From positions 1,984,001 to 2,048,000 of the forward strand of contig OY970069.1 of assembly GCA_963705325.1 (NCBI GenBank): a DNA stretch of 64,000 nt, written 5' to 3'. The DNA comes from DATARH01 sp963705325 (GTDB lineage: Bacteria; Pseudomonadota; Alphaproteobacteria; ATCC43930; CGMCC-115725). Position 1 is the first letter of the stretch; each line of letters opens with the position of its first letter. Below are positions 1-10,371 of the stretch, in pieces. Position numbers and translations under genes: made by a program. The notes beneath the pieces were generated by a model. It saw nothing but the letters and a program-made list of their open reading frames with translations, ran no database searches and had not been told where the DNA came from.

Positions 1-412
1 TGAGAACGCCATCGCCCATATACTTGGCGACGTAGCCCCCGAAGCCGGTGACCGCCTCGGCCACGGCGGCGTGATAGGCCCCGAGTACCTCCCGCAAATC
101 TTCCGGATCGAGGTTCGAGGCCAGCGAGGTCGAGCCAACGAGATCGCAGAACATGACAGTCAGTTGCCGACGCTCGGCACCGGCCGGAACGGGAGTCTCG
201 CGCGGCGAGGCCACCGTGGCGGGAGGCGTCTCGGTACTGAGTGCGATGATGGCGTCGAGCAGCTTGCGGCGATGGCCAATCGAGGTCACGCCCAGGCCAA
301 TCAAGTCGTCGGCCGTCAGCTTTATCAGGATGTCGGCATCGACATCGTTGTCGCGGAATGCGGGCACATAGCGCTCAAGGTCCAAACGCTTCAGCCACGC
401 TGCTACGTCCAT
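1..412 (-). CDS. SAM-domain/class III adenylate cyclase, 5' part only (runs off the left edge)
   Basis: Reading the minus strand from an ATG at 412 gives a SAM-like N-terminus starting MDVAAWLKRLDLERY, a short linker, then the class III nucleotidyl cyclase core with the metal-binding stretches VMFCDLVGST and KYMGDGVL. An in-frame TAG lies 12 codons upstream, which fixes the start region. The protein is a close paralogue of the next gene, which shares the same N-terminal layout, so a cyclase-AAA-TPR architecture is expected beyond the edge. The two genes are tandem on the same strand. The family makes cAMP from ATP; the signal sensed is unknown. Only the first ~137 residues are visible. Confidence 0.8.
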   Translation of the reverse strand, partial: MDVAAWLKRLDLERYVPAFRDNDVDADILIKLTADDLIGLGVTSIGHRRKLLDAIIALSTETPPATVASPRETPVPAGAERRQLTVMFCDLVGSTSLASNLDPEDLREVLGAYHAAVAEAVTGFGGYVAKYMGDGVL

Positions 413-532
413 GCGATGATCCTCGGCGCCGAGGAACGCCAGCTCCTATGAACCACGATAGACATCCATCCCCCATGCTACCAGCAGTAGCGCTCATTCG
501 CGCCAGGCTGTCGGTCCACGCCGACGACCTGC

Positions 533-3500
533 TCACGCCAGGTCGTCGAGCAACGCTTTCGCCTCTTTCAGGTTAGCGGTGTCAAAACCCTCGGTGAACC
601 AGCCGTAGACCGGCTTCAGGAGATCGCGGGCTTCGCCGCGCCGGCCTTGTTCGCCCAACAGCCGGGCGAGATCGCGGGCGGCACGCAACTCGAGCGATTT
701 CGCCTGTTGAGCCTGGGCGGTACGGATCGCTTGCTGAAACGAGGTCTGCGCCTCGTCGAGATCGTTCTGCGCAAGCAGTACCAAGCCATTGACGCGATGA
801 AGTTCGGCCTGCCAAACCCGCTCGCCGGTCGTCTCGATCCGCTCGAATCCTTCAGCAAGCTTTCCGAGGGCTTCGCCATAGGAGCCCTGCTGCGCCAGCG
901 CTTGCGCCCAGAGACAAAGGCCATAAGGCTGCCAAAGCGTTCCGGGCCTTCCCGGCTGAAAGATTTGCTGGATGCTGGCGGCAGCATCGGCGGGCGCACC
1001 TTGTGCGATTTGTGCCGCGCCCCGAGAAAGCAGCGGGTCGATCACAAAGGCGAGCCGATGCTCGGCGCGTAGAGCCGCCGCGATCGCCCAGTGCAACAAG
1101 CCTAGTTCCAGCTCACCTCGATTGAAACGGACGAAGCCAGCATAGTCGAGCGCCAATTCTCGCGTGAATGGGTGTGCAAGCTGCCCGGCAAGCGCCACGG
1201 CTTCCTCGGCGCTTGCGGCCGCCCGATCCGGATAGCCGAGCAGCCATTCCACCTGTCCGCCGGTCATGCGCGCGCAAACCCCAGGATCATGCCCTCCATA
1301 GGAATGCCGGTGCAACCGGTGCCGCTCCGCATCGTAAAGCCGAAATCCCTCTTTGGTGTGCATGTACGCCTGGGCCGGCTCACCAGCTGCCCAGCGCGTC
1401 GTCCAGGCGCTGTGGTGGGCCTGAAGATGCAGGCCGTCATCGGCGGCCCGGACCGCCAGTTGCATCAAGCGTTCGGCCAACGGACGCGCCGCGAGCAACC
1501 GGCCCGAGCCCCCGGCGTTCTGCCAAAGTCCGTACGTCGCCTGAAACAACTGGCGCTGGTCGCCGCTCTTTTCGGCGAGTTCACGAGCGCGCCCGTAAGC
1601 CTGTGGGACAGAGGGAGAGTGCATCCCCTTCACCGTGATCGAAGAGACGCCCAACGCGAGCTGAAGCGCGATTTCGCGGGCATCCCGCGCCGGGGTTTCG
1701 GCGAGAGAGGCCAAAAAGCTGAGACCCCTCTCGAAATGGGCGATCGCTTCGACATGAGCCAGGCGCCCCGCCGCGCGCTGCCCCGCCTTCAGCCATTGGT
1801 CCACTGCGCGCTCGGTGTCGCCGGCGGCGGTCAGATGGTGCGCGAGAAGTTCCGGCTGACGCTCGACGAGATCAGCGAAATGCCCCTCCAGAGCGGCCGC
1901 GACACGCGCATGCAACTCCTGCCGGCGTCCGCGCAGCAGGATCGAGTAAGCGGCGTCCTGCACCAGCGCATGCTTGAACAGGTAGGAGGAATGCGGGCAG
2001 ACGCCACGGCAGAATAACAGCCCCGCCTCGCTGAGCTGGTCCAGTGCGGCCTGCAACTCCCTCTTCGGCCGATGCGCCACCGGCTCGATCAATTCGTAGC
2101 CAAACTCCCGACCGAGCACCGCGCCGATTTGGGCGATCTCCTTGGCCGATGGCCCGAGCCGGTCGAGACGCGCCATGAGCGAGGCATGCAAGGTCGCCGG
2201 CACCGACAGCGCGGTCTGCGATTCCGTCGCCAGAACCGCAGCAACCCGATCGCCCTGTCCGGCGCTTTCCAATACTGCCTTGGTCAGTTCCTCTACAAAC
2301 AGCGGCACCCCATCGGTGCGTTCGACGATCTCAGCAACCATTTCAGCGGTGAGCGACGCATTACCGGCCAGGGTTTGCACCAGCGCCTCGCCGGCCCGTT
2401 CGCTGAGCCGATTGAGCGCCAAGCTCGTCACGTGGGCGCGCCCGCCCCAAGGCGGCAGGAACTCAGGACGAAAGGTGATCGCCAGCAACACCGGCAGCCG
2501 CCGAACCCGATCGACGGCTAGATCCAATAGCTCTCGCGAGGTCGGGTCCATCCAGTGGGCGTCCTCGAACACCATCAACACCGGGCGTTGCCGGGTCTCG
2601 GCGTCGAGTTGATTGAGCAAGGCTTCGAACAGCTTCTCGCGCTTGAGCTGTGGGCTGAGGTTGAGCTCGGCCGCTGAGCTCGGCAGCGACAGCAGCTCGC
2701 TGAGCAGCGCATGATCGGCGCCCCCTGGCGCCAGCGTCGCCTGGAGCTTAGCGAGCTTGGCGCCCACCGTATCGTCGCGGGCGAAACCGGCGGCGCGTTC
2801 GAGCTGGGAGATGAACGGATGAAGCGCGCTGTCCTGGTGGTGCGGCGAGCAGAAATAGCGCAGGCGCGTGTGCGGTTCACCGCCGATGTGTTCGGACAGC
2901 GCCGCCGTGAGCCGCGACTTGCCGATGCCCGGCTCACCAGAGATCAGCACCACCCGTCCTTCGCCACCCTTCGCCTGTTGCCAGCGGCGGACAAGCAGCT
3001 CGACTTCCTCCTCGCGCCCGACAAGCGGCGTCTCGCCTGAGCGCAGGGCCTCGAAGCGGCTGACCGCGTCGCTCTCGCCAATAACCCGCCACGCCCGTTG
3101 CGGCTCACCAAAGCCGGCGAGTTGCTGTGATCCGAGATCTTCCAGATCGAACAGCCCGCCAACCTGTCGGCGCGTCGCTTCGGCGATAACCAGCGTGTGC
3201 GGGGCGGCCAGGGCCTGCAGCCGGGCGGCAAGGTTCGGGGTCTCGCCGACGACCCCGCGCTCCTGCGCCGCGCCCTCGCCAATCAGATCGCCGACCACGG
3301 CGAGCCCGGTGGCAATGCCGAGCCGCACGCTCAGATCCTCGCGCGTCGGCAATTTGCTAACCGTTTCGATCACTGCCAGCCCGGCGCGCACCGCCCGCTC
3401 GGCATCGTCCTCATGCGCCTGCGGGTAACCGAAATAGATCAGCACCCCGTCGCCCATGTACTTGGCGACAAAGCCATCGAAGCGGATGACGGTCTCGGCG

Positions 3501-3871
3501 ACGGCGCGGTGGTAGTCGCCGATCAGCTCGCGCAAATCCTCCGGGTCATGACGGGTCGAGAGCGCGGTCGAGCCAACCAGGTCGCAAAACATCACCGTCA
3601 GCTGCCGGCGTTCGGCGTCGGTGGAAGGAGCCGGTGCATCAGGGGGCGCTACAGTCACGGCGGTAGCAGAAACCGTTGCGGCGGTCCCCGCGGAACCAAG
3701 CGTGGCGATGGCGTTGAGCAGCAGCCGGCGATGCCCAACCAAGGTGACGCCGAGATCCTTTAAATCTTCGGCCGTCAGGCTCGGCAACACTCTCGCGTCA
3801 ATCTCGTTGTCGCGGAAGGCCGGCGCGTAGCGCTCTAGGCCCAAATCCTGCAGCCACGCCGCCATGTCCAT
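533..3871 (-). CDS. SAM / adenylate-guanylate cyclase / AAA ATPase / TPR signalling protein
   Basis: A 1112-residue protein. Residues 1-60 form a SAM-like domain. Residues ~88-265 are a class III cyclase, with metal-ligand candidates D97 (FCDLVGST) and D141 (YMGDGVL). A P-loop ATPase follows, with Walker A GEPGIGKS at 312-319 and a Walker B-like VLMVFEDAHW near 430. The C-terminal half is helical and TPR-like. This matches the large soluble adenylate cyclases of Rhizobiales that combine a cyclase with an ATPase/TPR sensor. Inferred role: cytoplasmic cAMP signalling. The start MDMAAW aligns with the MDVAAW of the upstream paralogue. No partner gene is adjacent. Confidence 0.9.
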   Translation of the reverse strand: MDMAAWLQDLGLERYAPAFRDNEIDARVLPSLTAEDLKDLGVTLVGHRRLLLNAIATLGSAGTAATVSATAVTVAPPDAPAPSTDAERRQLTVMFCDLVGSTALSTRHDPEDLRELIGDYHRAVAETVIRFDGFVAKYMGDGVLIYFGYPQAHEDDAERAVRAGLAVIETVSKLPTREDLSVRLGIATGLAVVGDLIGEGAAQERGVVGETPNLAARLQALAAPHTLVIAEATRRQVGGLFDLEDLGSQQLAGFGEPQRAWRVIGESDAVSRFEALRSGETPLVGREEEVELLVRRWQQAKGGEGRVVLISGEPGIGKSRLTAALSEHIGGEPHTRLRYFCSPHHQDSALHPFISQLERAAGFARDDTVGAKLAKLQATLAPGGADHALLSELLSLPSSAAELNLSPQLKREKLFEALLNQLDAETRQRPVLMVFEDAHWMDPTSRELLDLAVDRVRRLPVLLAITFRPEFLPPWGGRAHVTSLALNRLSERAGEALVQTLAGNASLTAEMVAEIVERTDGVPLFVEELTKAVLESAGQGDRVAAVLATESQTALSVPATLHASLMARLDRLGPSAKEIAQIGAVLGREFGYELIEPVAHRPKRELQAALDQLSEAGLLFCRGVCPHSSYLFKHALVQDAAYSILLRGRRQELHARVAAALEGHFADLVERQPELLAHHLTAAGDTERAVDQWLKAGQRAAGRLAHVEAIAHFERGLSFLASLAETPARDAREIALQLALGVSSITVKGMHSPSVPQAYGRARELAEKSGDQRQLFQATYGLWQNAGGSGRLLAARPLAERLMQLAVRAADDGLHLQAHHSAWTTRWAAGEPAQAYMHTKEGFRLYDAERHRLHRHSYGGHDPGVCARMTGGQVEWLLGYPDRAAASAEEAVALAGQLAHPFTRELALDYAGFVRFNRGELELGLLHWAIAAALRAEHRLAFVIDPLLSRGAAQIAQGAPADAAASIQQIFQPGRPGTLWQPYGLCLWAQALAQQGSYGEALGKLAEGFERIETTGERVWQAELHRVNGLVLLAQNDLDEAQTSFQQAIRTAQAQQAKSLELRAARDLARLLGEQGRRGEARDLLKPVYGWFTEGFDTANLKEAKALLDDLA

Positions 3872-4454
3872 GCGGTCTTCCTCGGCTTCGAGGAGCGGTA
3901 GCCCCTCGTGGAGGAGGATATCCCTATGCCCTTCGGACTACCAGGGGTAGAACTGAGGTTGGCACAGCGCCAGATGTCTGATTTCAGGCCACCAATGACC
4001 GCTTTGAAGGCGGGGCGTCTCGGGCCGTTCAGAACGGGATTGGCAGAAAACTACCCAACGAGCCATCCGAAGCCATCGGCGCGTGAGTCCGCTGCGGGGT
4101 ACTTGGATTCGAAACAACGCCCGGAGAACTGCCCATGAACCCCTAAACCTGACCCTTGACCTCGAACATGCCCCACGTGAGCGGCCGTTTAGTCTGAGCG
4201 GCTAACTCGCATCACCGCCTCTCTCCACGATGGACACTGGCTCGTGAACGCGCAAGCAGGAGCGTACAAGAGCCCGCACGACCAAGCGGTTGATCGCACT
4301 GGCGGCAAAATCACGCTCGATGAGGTCGAGCGGATCAAGATCGAACACCTGCCAGCATCGTGCAAACGAGTGCCTCTTCAATATTTGAACAAGAAAATTG
4401 CTCGTAGTAGGCACATCGATAGGTTGGAGCAGACCATCCGGAGGAAGCACTCAC
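3872..4454. other. 583-bp gap without a convincing gene
   Basis: Both strands hold short open frames, but none has a good ribosome site or a recognisable motif. The right end carries the ribosome site of the MFS gene (GGAGGAAG at 4440-4447). Confidence 0.5.
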
Positions 4455-5642
4455 TTGACCCAGATGCTGATCGCGATCGCGGCGATGTTTCTGCAACAAA
4501 CCTGCGGCTCGATCGCCCGTGCGCTGCCCGCGGTGCTTGCGCCGTTGATCATCGCAGAACTGCATGCCGATGCCGCTTGGGTCGGGGTCTATTTCTCGTT
4601 GACTGCTTTTGCCGGGCTGATCGGCCAGTTGGGATCGGGTGGCTTCATAATCCGGCACGGCGCTATTCGCATGAGCCAGATCGCTCTGCTGTTTACAGGC
4701 GCCGGTTTAGCGGTGGCAGTGCTCGGCGGGGCCGTCGGCTTCGTCCTTTCGGCCTTGATTGGAAACGGTGTTGCTGCGGTTGCGACCCCGGCAAGCTCTC
4801 AGTTACTTGGGCGCTGGTCAGTCAGGCGCTATGCGCCATTTGCCTTCTCGATTGCACAGTGCGCGATCCCGGCAGGCATTCTGCTTACCGGCTATCTTGG
4901 TCCGGTGACGGCACAGTCCTTTGGCTGGCGTGACACGATGCTGGGGAGCGCGGCGCTGTGCTGGGCCGTCGCGCTGATGCTCCAGCCATTACGTGGCCGG
5001 CTCGATACTGAGCCGTTGCCCAGGCACCCAATCCGCCTATCTGATTTGCGCACCACGATCACTGCAGTGCTGGCGGTCCCCGAACTGCGCTCCCTGTCGT
5101 TCGCTTGCTTTGCGTTCAACGGCACGCAGGCCGTGTTTGTCGCGTATTTCGTCACCTACATGACCGCACAGGGCCATCCGCTGATCGTAGCTGGATCGGT
5201 GTATTCGACCGTCATTGCGGTGGCGTTGCCGGGCCGCATTTTATGGGCCTGGGTCGGCGGCTTCTATGTCGCGCCGCACTTCGTCCTGAGCGGCTTGGCT
5301 TTCGGCATGGCCGTCAGCATTGCGTTGCTTGGCGCGTCCACGCCGCATTGGCCGTTGCTGGCGATCGGCGCGGTGACGATGATGGTCAGTGCTACGGCGA
5401 TGTCCTGGCACGGCATCACATTGTCGGAAGCCGCGCGTCTCGCGCCGCCGGGACGAGTGGGCGCGGTGACCGGTGGGGTGCTGTCATTCGGCCAGATCGG
5501 TGCGCTGGTGAGCCCCGCGGTGTTTTCGTTGTTGCTCAGGCTGACCGCTGACTATAGCGCCAGCTGGATGGTCTGCGCCGTGCCGGCGGTACTCGTCGGC
5601 ATCAACATGCTACGCCAGGGTAAGCCTGCCCCAGCAGCGTAA
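4455..5642 (+). CDS. MFS transporter
   Basis: A ~395-residue hydrophobic protein with about 12 predicted membrane segments and small-residue-rich helices typical of the major facilitator superfamily. The motif-A region is degenerate. The frame is open back to an ATG at 4398, but the best start is TTG 4455: GGAGGAAG lies at 4440-4447 with 7-nt spacing, and the first helix begins right after it (TQMLIAIAAMFLQQ). ATG 4464 is an alternative. The substrate cannot be told from sequence. It stands alone, upstream of and convergent with the broken ABC binding-protein gene. Inner-membrane location is inferred. Confidence 0.85.
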   Translation: MTQMLIAIAAMFLQQTCGSIARALPAVLAPLIIAELHADAAWVGVYFSLTAFAGLIGQLGSGGFIIRHGAIRMSQIALLFTGAGLAVAVLGGAVGFVLSALIGNGVAAVATPASSQLLGRWSVRRYAPFAFSIAQCAIPAGILLTGYLGPVTAQSFGWRDTMLGSAALCWAVALMLQPLRGRLDTEPLPRHPIRLSDLRTTITAVLAVPELRSLSFACFAFNGTQAVFVAYFVTYMTAQGHPLIVAGSVYSTVIAVALPGRILWAWVGGFYVAPHFVLSGLAFGMAVSIALLGASTPHWPLLAIGAVTMMVSATAMSWHGITLSEAARLAPPGRVGAVTGGVLSFGQIGALVSPAVFSLLLRLTADYSASWMVCAVPAVLVGINMLRQGKPAPAA

Positions 5643-5836
5643 TGCGCTGTGACCTTCGAACCGCAGTGGAACCGAAGGAGCAGTACCTCTGGATTACGCG
5701 TCGACTAAATTACCCACGGCAGCGCGTAAAAGGCGGCGAGCAAAGGAGGACAGACCAGGCGATTATTGGATATCGCGGCCGGCTCCCTTCATCGCGCCAT
5801 CGATCAGGAACGGGAAAGGAAACGGTTCTGTGCGCT

Positions 5837-6684
5837 TCACCTAGTGGATGGAGGTGGCGCGCACACCTGATCATACGAGTATCGCTCCTTGAGGGAGCCG
5901 AAATGCTCGAAGACATCGAGCGCGACCTCGAACGCCCGGCGCGTAATCTCGACATGCGGAGTCCAACAGCCCAGCTGCTGATAGCTCGCGATGCACCGCG
6001 CGAGGACATCGAGATCGATCGACGGGAAGAATGATTTCTCCGCCCTCGCGATCTCGCTCGCCGGCGTAGCCAGCATGTAGGCGCGTGTTTTCGTGTAAGC
6101 GCGCATGAACGCCTTGGCGACGTCGGATTGCAGCCAGTCTCGTCTCGCCGCCAGGCTCGAGAAAGCGACAGGTCCGATCTTCGGGCCGCATTGCGCAACG
6201 ATGTGGCCAACCCCATCGGCCTCGAGCTGCTGCGGAAAGGGCCCCTGCTGCTGGACGTATTGCCCTTTGCCAGCTCGAAACGCCTTGTCCATGTCCTCAG
6301 CGCCGCCAATGTTGATAACTCTGAGCTTGGCAAAATCGATGCCCGCCTTGTGGCAGGCATACTTGAACATTGCGAGGGGCTGGCCGCCTCCGAAGAGGAT
6401 CACCTCAGCGCCTTCAAGGCTCTTCCACCCAAAGTCCGGGTCGGGCGCGAAATGAATTGCCATTGGCGTCTGGCCTGCGGCTAGGGATGTGAAGGCTTGG
6501 CTTGGAGCAGACTGGATGATGTCCGCCCGGCCTTCCTCCAATGCCTCACCGCGGAGGCACCGGGAGGCGAGACCGTCCATTCGCCTTCCAGGCCTTCGGC
6601 CTTCAGGAATCCACCGGACATCATCGAAATGAGCGGGGAGTAGAAGGCCGAGAACAACGTGAACTCGATGTTGATGCGCTCCAT
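5837..6684 (-). pseudogene. ABC-type (NMT1/SsuA-like) substrate-binding protein, frameshifted
   Basis: The first frame starts MERINIEFTLFSAFYSPLI at 6684 and reads to about SPPGASA. The homologous frame then continues as EALEEGRADIIQSAPSQAF and carries on to the stop at 5837. Together they make a ~280-residue protein with the features of nitrate/sulfonate/pyrimidine-type solute-binding proteins: GADII-like early motif, FGWKSLEGAEV, and helical C-terminus. The switch lies near 6548-6560 and needs one indel. No signal peptide, permease or ATPase gene is nearby, so it may be an orphan. It is a decayed gene or a sequencing error; the long open frame extending to 6889 is an artefact of the shift. 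Confidence 0.7.
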
Positions 6685-7221
6685 TCAGTGGCCTCGTTCG
6701 TGAAGCTATCGATATAGGCTGTTGAATATAACACCCCAGGCAAGGTGTAAGCGGCCGCATCCGTATGGGAGCTCTCAGTAGCGACCAAAACGAGGCGCGC
6801 CAGCTTGTATAATTCGGTCCATGCCGCCGCAGGGACCGGTCGGGATGGGCTGGACGCCGCTGGCCATGGGCAATCCCTCTAGGTGCCATGCCACTGTCTG
6901 CAATGGGACATGAAGACCCGTTCCGTCCGCCGAGCCTCAGCGCCCGCTATGCACGGGGTGAAGCGACTTTCGCCCGAACGCGAGAAAAATGGGTGAGACG
7001 CGCCAATTCCAGCCAGTCGGGGACGGCCACAGTATCGCAAGTGCTCGACTAAAGCGGACCATCTGCTGTTCTCTCGCCATGGATTGGCAGCTTCAAGCGC
7101 CGATTGCGAATCGCCGAACTTGTAACCCCGCAGTAATCTCGCGCTCGCGATTTCCCATTCCAGCGTGAAGCGCTTTAGATCGCCGATTGCGCTCGACGCG
7201 ATCAAGGAGGTGCTCCCGCCG
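6685..7221. other. 537-bp gap before the formate operon
   Basis: A 119-codon minus-strand frame (6879-7238) overlaps the MoeA start and has no recognisable motif, so it is not called. The gap probably holds the promoter for the operon starting at 7222. I could not assign -35/-10 boxes with confidence. Confidence 0.45.
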
Positions 7222-8376
7222 ATGAGGTCAGGTTCCAATCCGGCTCCGGGCCATCTCTCACTCGACGTGGCGACCGCGTGGGTTGATGCCGCGATCCTCC
7301 CTCTCGGCGGCGAAGACGCCCCGATTAGTGAAGCTTGGACGCGCGTGCTTGCGGCGGATATTCGCGCCGCCGGGCCGATCCCGCCCGCTGACCGTGCTGC
7401 TCTCGACGGCTTCGCCGTGCGAGCGGACGAGTGCCTCGGCGCCAGCGCCTACAATCCGCTTGAACTCCCGCTGATTGGGGTAGCGGCTGGGGATGATTTG
7501 CCCGTAGGCACAGACGCTGTCGTACCGCTCGATAACACAGAGCCGGACGGTCGTGGGCGCATCATTGTCGTCGAGCCCATCGCACCCGGCGAACACGTCG
7601 AACGGCAGGGCGCGGTGGCGACGCGAGGTACGGTGCTTGCCCCGTCGGGAACGCGGCTCGCCGCGCACCACATTGGGATGCTGGCAGAAGCTGGTCTCGC
7701 CCGGGTGTTCGTAATACGGCAACCACGTGTGCAGATCTGCCGGGTCAAACCGACACAATCTGAGACGGGCGAAGAAAGCAACTCGTCGATGATCCGTGCC
7801 GTGACCGAGCGCGATGGCGGCACACTCGATGGGTTCGTCATAAGCGAGCGCGGTCAGGCGGCCATCAGGGACGTGCTGGTGGAGACTACGGCTGACATCA
7901 TCCTCGTCATCGGGGGGACCGGGCTAGGCGTCGACGATCACGCCGCCGGTGCGCTCGCCGACGCCGGTGAACTGGCGATCTATGGCATGGCATTGCGCCC
8001 GGGTGAGACCACCGGGCTCGGCCGCTGCCGGAACGGGGTGCCAGTGGTATTATTGCCCGGCGCGCCAGCGGCGTGTCTATGGAGTTACGAGCTAATAGCC
8101 GGACGGGCTATTCGGCGGCTGGGCGGACACAATCCTGAACTGCCGTATTGCTCGCGCGAGAAGACCGCCGCGCGCAAGATGGTTTCGTCGATCGGCACAA
8201 CCGAGATCTGTCCGGTTCGGCTCGGAGCGGGCGATACCATCGAGCCGCTGCCCTCGTTCGCCGAGACCGGGTTAATGGCCGCGGTCGCGGCCGATGGTTT
8301 CGTGATCGTTCCGGAATCGAGCGAAGGTTATCCGCAAGGTGCACGGGTGACGGTCTACCTATATGAGGGGAGTTGA
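7222..8376 (+). CDS. MoeA-type molybdopterin molybdotransferase (first copy)
   Basis: A 384-residue MoeA-family protein. It has the family landmarks RAALDGFAVRADE, a central MoCF-like region with ILVIGGTGLGVDDH, and PVVLLPGAPAACLWSYEL. MoeA inserts molybdenum into adenylated molybdopterin, giving Mo cofactor for enzymes such as FdsA downstream. The start is ATG 7222, with AAGGAGG at 7204-7210; the frame is open to 7165. It lies 18 bp before a second, fused MoeA gene. This copy is divergent from canonical MoeA, so it may be a dedicated insertase for formate dehydrogenase rather than the housekeeping enzyme. Confidence 0.85.
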   Translation: MRSGSNPAPGHLSLDVATAWVDAAILPLGGEDAPISEAWTRVLAADIRAAGPIPPADRAALDGFAVRADECLGASAYNPLELPLIGVAAGDDLPVGTDAVVPLDNTEPDGRGRIIVVEPIAPGEHVERQGAVATRGTVLAPSGTRLAAHHIGMLAEAGLARVFVIRQPRVQICRVKPTQSETGEESNSSMIRAVTERDGGTLDGFVISERGQAAIRDVLVETTADIILVIGGTGLGVDDHAAGALADAGELAIYGMALRPGETTGLGRCRNGVPVVLLPGAPAACLWSYELIAGRAIRRLGGHNPELPYCSREKTAARKMVSSIGTTEICPVRLGAGDTIEPLPSFAETGLMAAVAADGFVIVPESSEGYPQGARVTVYLYEGS

Positions 8377-8394
8377 AGCGGCCGGGCGCGAACC

Positions 8395-10371
8395 ATGAAT
8401 GACATTCCGACGGCTCTGCGGAGCCTTGCTCGGCAGGAACAGTTTCTCGACGTGGTCGACCGCGACGAGGCGACGAGGCGCTTCCAGCGTCACCTGAAGA
8501 TGCGCTCGCTCGGGCCCGAGACCGTATCGTTGTCTCAGGCGCTCGGCCGCGTCTTGGCGCGAGCGGTGATCGCCGAGGTCGATGTTCCGGGCTTCGATCG
8601 CGCCAGCGTCGACGGCTTCGCCGTACGTGCCGACGACACCGCGGGCGCCAGCGAGCGCGAGCCGAAAGCGCTGACGCTGAACCCGGAGATACTTACCCCC
8701 GGCACCGTGCCGCAACTGACCGTCGCTCCTGGCAGCGCGACCTTGATCGCCACCGGCGGGATGGTGCCGCGCGGCGCCGACGCGGTCGTCATGGTCGAGC
8801 ACACCGAGACGCGAGACGCCGAGGACCGAACGGTCATCGAGGTGCGCCGCACTGTCGCTTCCGGCCAGTTCATCGCCTTTGCCGGAAGCGACCTCGCACG
8901 CGGCGAGACCGTGTTGCGCGCCGGCCAGGTGCTGACCTCGCGCGAGATCGGTATGCTGGCGGCGGTTGGGTGCGCTGCCGTCGAAGTCTGGCGGCGGCCG
9001 CGAGTTGCGATTATTTCCACCGGCGACGAGATCGTCGCCCCCGGGAAGCCGATCCGCCCCGGCGCGGTCTACGATTCGAACGCCGCGATCCTTGCCGCTG
9101 CCGTCGAAGAAGCCGGCGGCACACCAAAGCCGCTCGGCATCGGCCCCGATGACGAGGTGGTGCTGTCGCGGCTCGTCGACGAGGGGCTCGCTGCCTGCGA
9201 TATGGTGATCCTCTCGGGGGGCACTTCGAAAGGCGCCGGCGATCTGTGCTATCGCGCCGTCGCCTTATTCAACGATCCCGGCATCGTCGTTCACGGCGTC
9301 GCGCTGAAGCCGGGCAAGCCGCTATGCCTCGCGGTGACCGGCGGCAAGCCGATCGTGATCCTGCCGGGGTTCCCGACCTCGGCGATCTTCACTTTCCATG
9401 AATTCGTCGCGCCGGTAATCCGCGCTTTTGCCGGGTTGCCGGCGGAGCACGCCGAGCGGCTGCTGGCAATGCTGCCGATGCGCATCGCTTCCGAGCGCGG
9501 CCGCACCGAATATCTGATGGTGTCGCTGGTCCGCGGCGACGGCGACGGGCCGCTCGCCGCCTATCCCAATTCCAAGGGCTCGGGCGCGGTCACTGCGTTC
9601 AGCCAGGCCGACGGGTTCATCACGATCGGCCAGCACGTCGAAAGCGTAGCCGCCGGGACGCCCGTCGAGGTGCAATTGATCGGCCACGCACACCTTGCCG
9701 ACCTCGTCATCATCGGCAGCCATTGCGTCGGCCTCGACGTCTTAATCGGCCGGCTGCAGGCCGAGGGGATCACGGTCAAGGCGCTCAACGTCGGCAGCAC
9801 CGGCGGCCTTGCCGCCGCCAAGCGTGGCGAATGCGATGTCGCGGCGATCCACCTGATGGACCCCGAGACCGGCGAGTACAATCGCCCGTTGCTGACACCG
9901 GCATTGGAGCTGGTGCCGGGCTACCGGCGCCTCCAAGGGATCGTCTACCGCAAAGGCGATCCACGCTTCGAGGGGCGTTCGCTCGACGAGGCCATCTCCG
10001 CCGCGCTCGCCGCGCCGGATTGCCTGATGGTCAACCGCAACGCCGGCAGCGGCACCCGCATCCTGACCGATCGGCTGCTCGGCGGCGCGAAGCCACCGGG
10101 CTACTGGTCGCAGCCCAAATCGCACAATGCGGTTGCCGTCGCGGTGGCCCAAAACCGTGCCGATTGGGGCATCGCAATCGAGACCGTCGCCCGGCAATAC
10201 GGATTGGGCTTTATCCCGGCGCAGGACGAGCACTACGATTTCGTGGTGCCGAAGACCCGGCTCGCCCGCCCGGCGGTGGAGCGTTTTCGCGCCGCGCTAG
10301 GGGATCCGACGATTCAGGACGCGCTGACGGCGCTGGCTTCAGGCTCTAAATCGGTCCGACCCCCCCTATGA
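8395..10371 (+). CDS. MoeA fused to a periplasmic-binding-protein-like domain
   Basis: A 658-residue two-part protein. Residues ~20-430 are MoeA-like: SVDGFAVRADDTAG, MVPRGADAVVMVEH, STGDEIV, SGGTSKGAGD and PVILPGFPTSA-type motifs. Residues ~435-655 resemble the PBP/LysR-substrate-like domain found C-terminal to some MoeA proteins (IIGSHCVGLDVLIGRLQAE, NAGSGTRILTDRLLGG). Known members occur in Mo-enzyme operons and are thought to link molybdate or cofactor sensing with insertion; that role is inferred here. It has no signal peptide, so it is cytoplasmic. It overlaps the next gene by ATGA, which implies translational coupling to the LysR regulator. Confidence 0.88.
   Translation: MNDIPTALRSLARQEQFLDVVDRDEATRRFQRHLKMRSLGPETVSLSQALGRVLARAVIAEVDVPGFDRASVDGFAVRADDTAGASEREPKALTLNPEILTPGTVPQLTVAPGSATLIATGGMVPRGADAVVMVEHTETRDAEDRTVIEVRRTVASGQFIAFAGSDLARGETVLRAGQVLTSREIGMLAAVGCAAVEVWRRPRVAIISTGDEIVAPGKPIRPGAVYDSNAAILAAAVEEAGGTPKPLGIGPDDEVVLSRLVDEGLAACDMVILSGGTSKGAGDLCYRAVALFNDPGIVVHGVALKPGKPLCLAVTGGKPIVILPGFPTSAIFTFHEFVAPVIRAFAGLPAEHAERLLAMLPMRIASERGRTEYLMVSLVRGDGDGPLAAYPNSKGSGAVTAFSQADGFITIGQHVESVAAGTPVEVQLIGHAHLADLVIIGSHCVGLDVLIGRLQAEGITVKALNVGSTGGLAAAKRGECDVAAIHLMDPETGEYNRPLLTPALELVPGYRRLQGIVYRKGDPRFEGRSLDEAISAALAAPDCLMVNRNAGSGTRILTDRLLGGAKPPGYWSQPKSHNAVAVAVAQNRADWGIAIETVARQYGLGFIPAQDEHYDFVVPKTRLARPAVERFRAALGDPTIQDALTALASGSKSVRPPL

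Noticed and set aside
6879..7238. 119-codon minus-strand frame before the formate operon
   Set aside because: Overlaps the moeA start, has no motif and no clear ribosome site.
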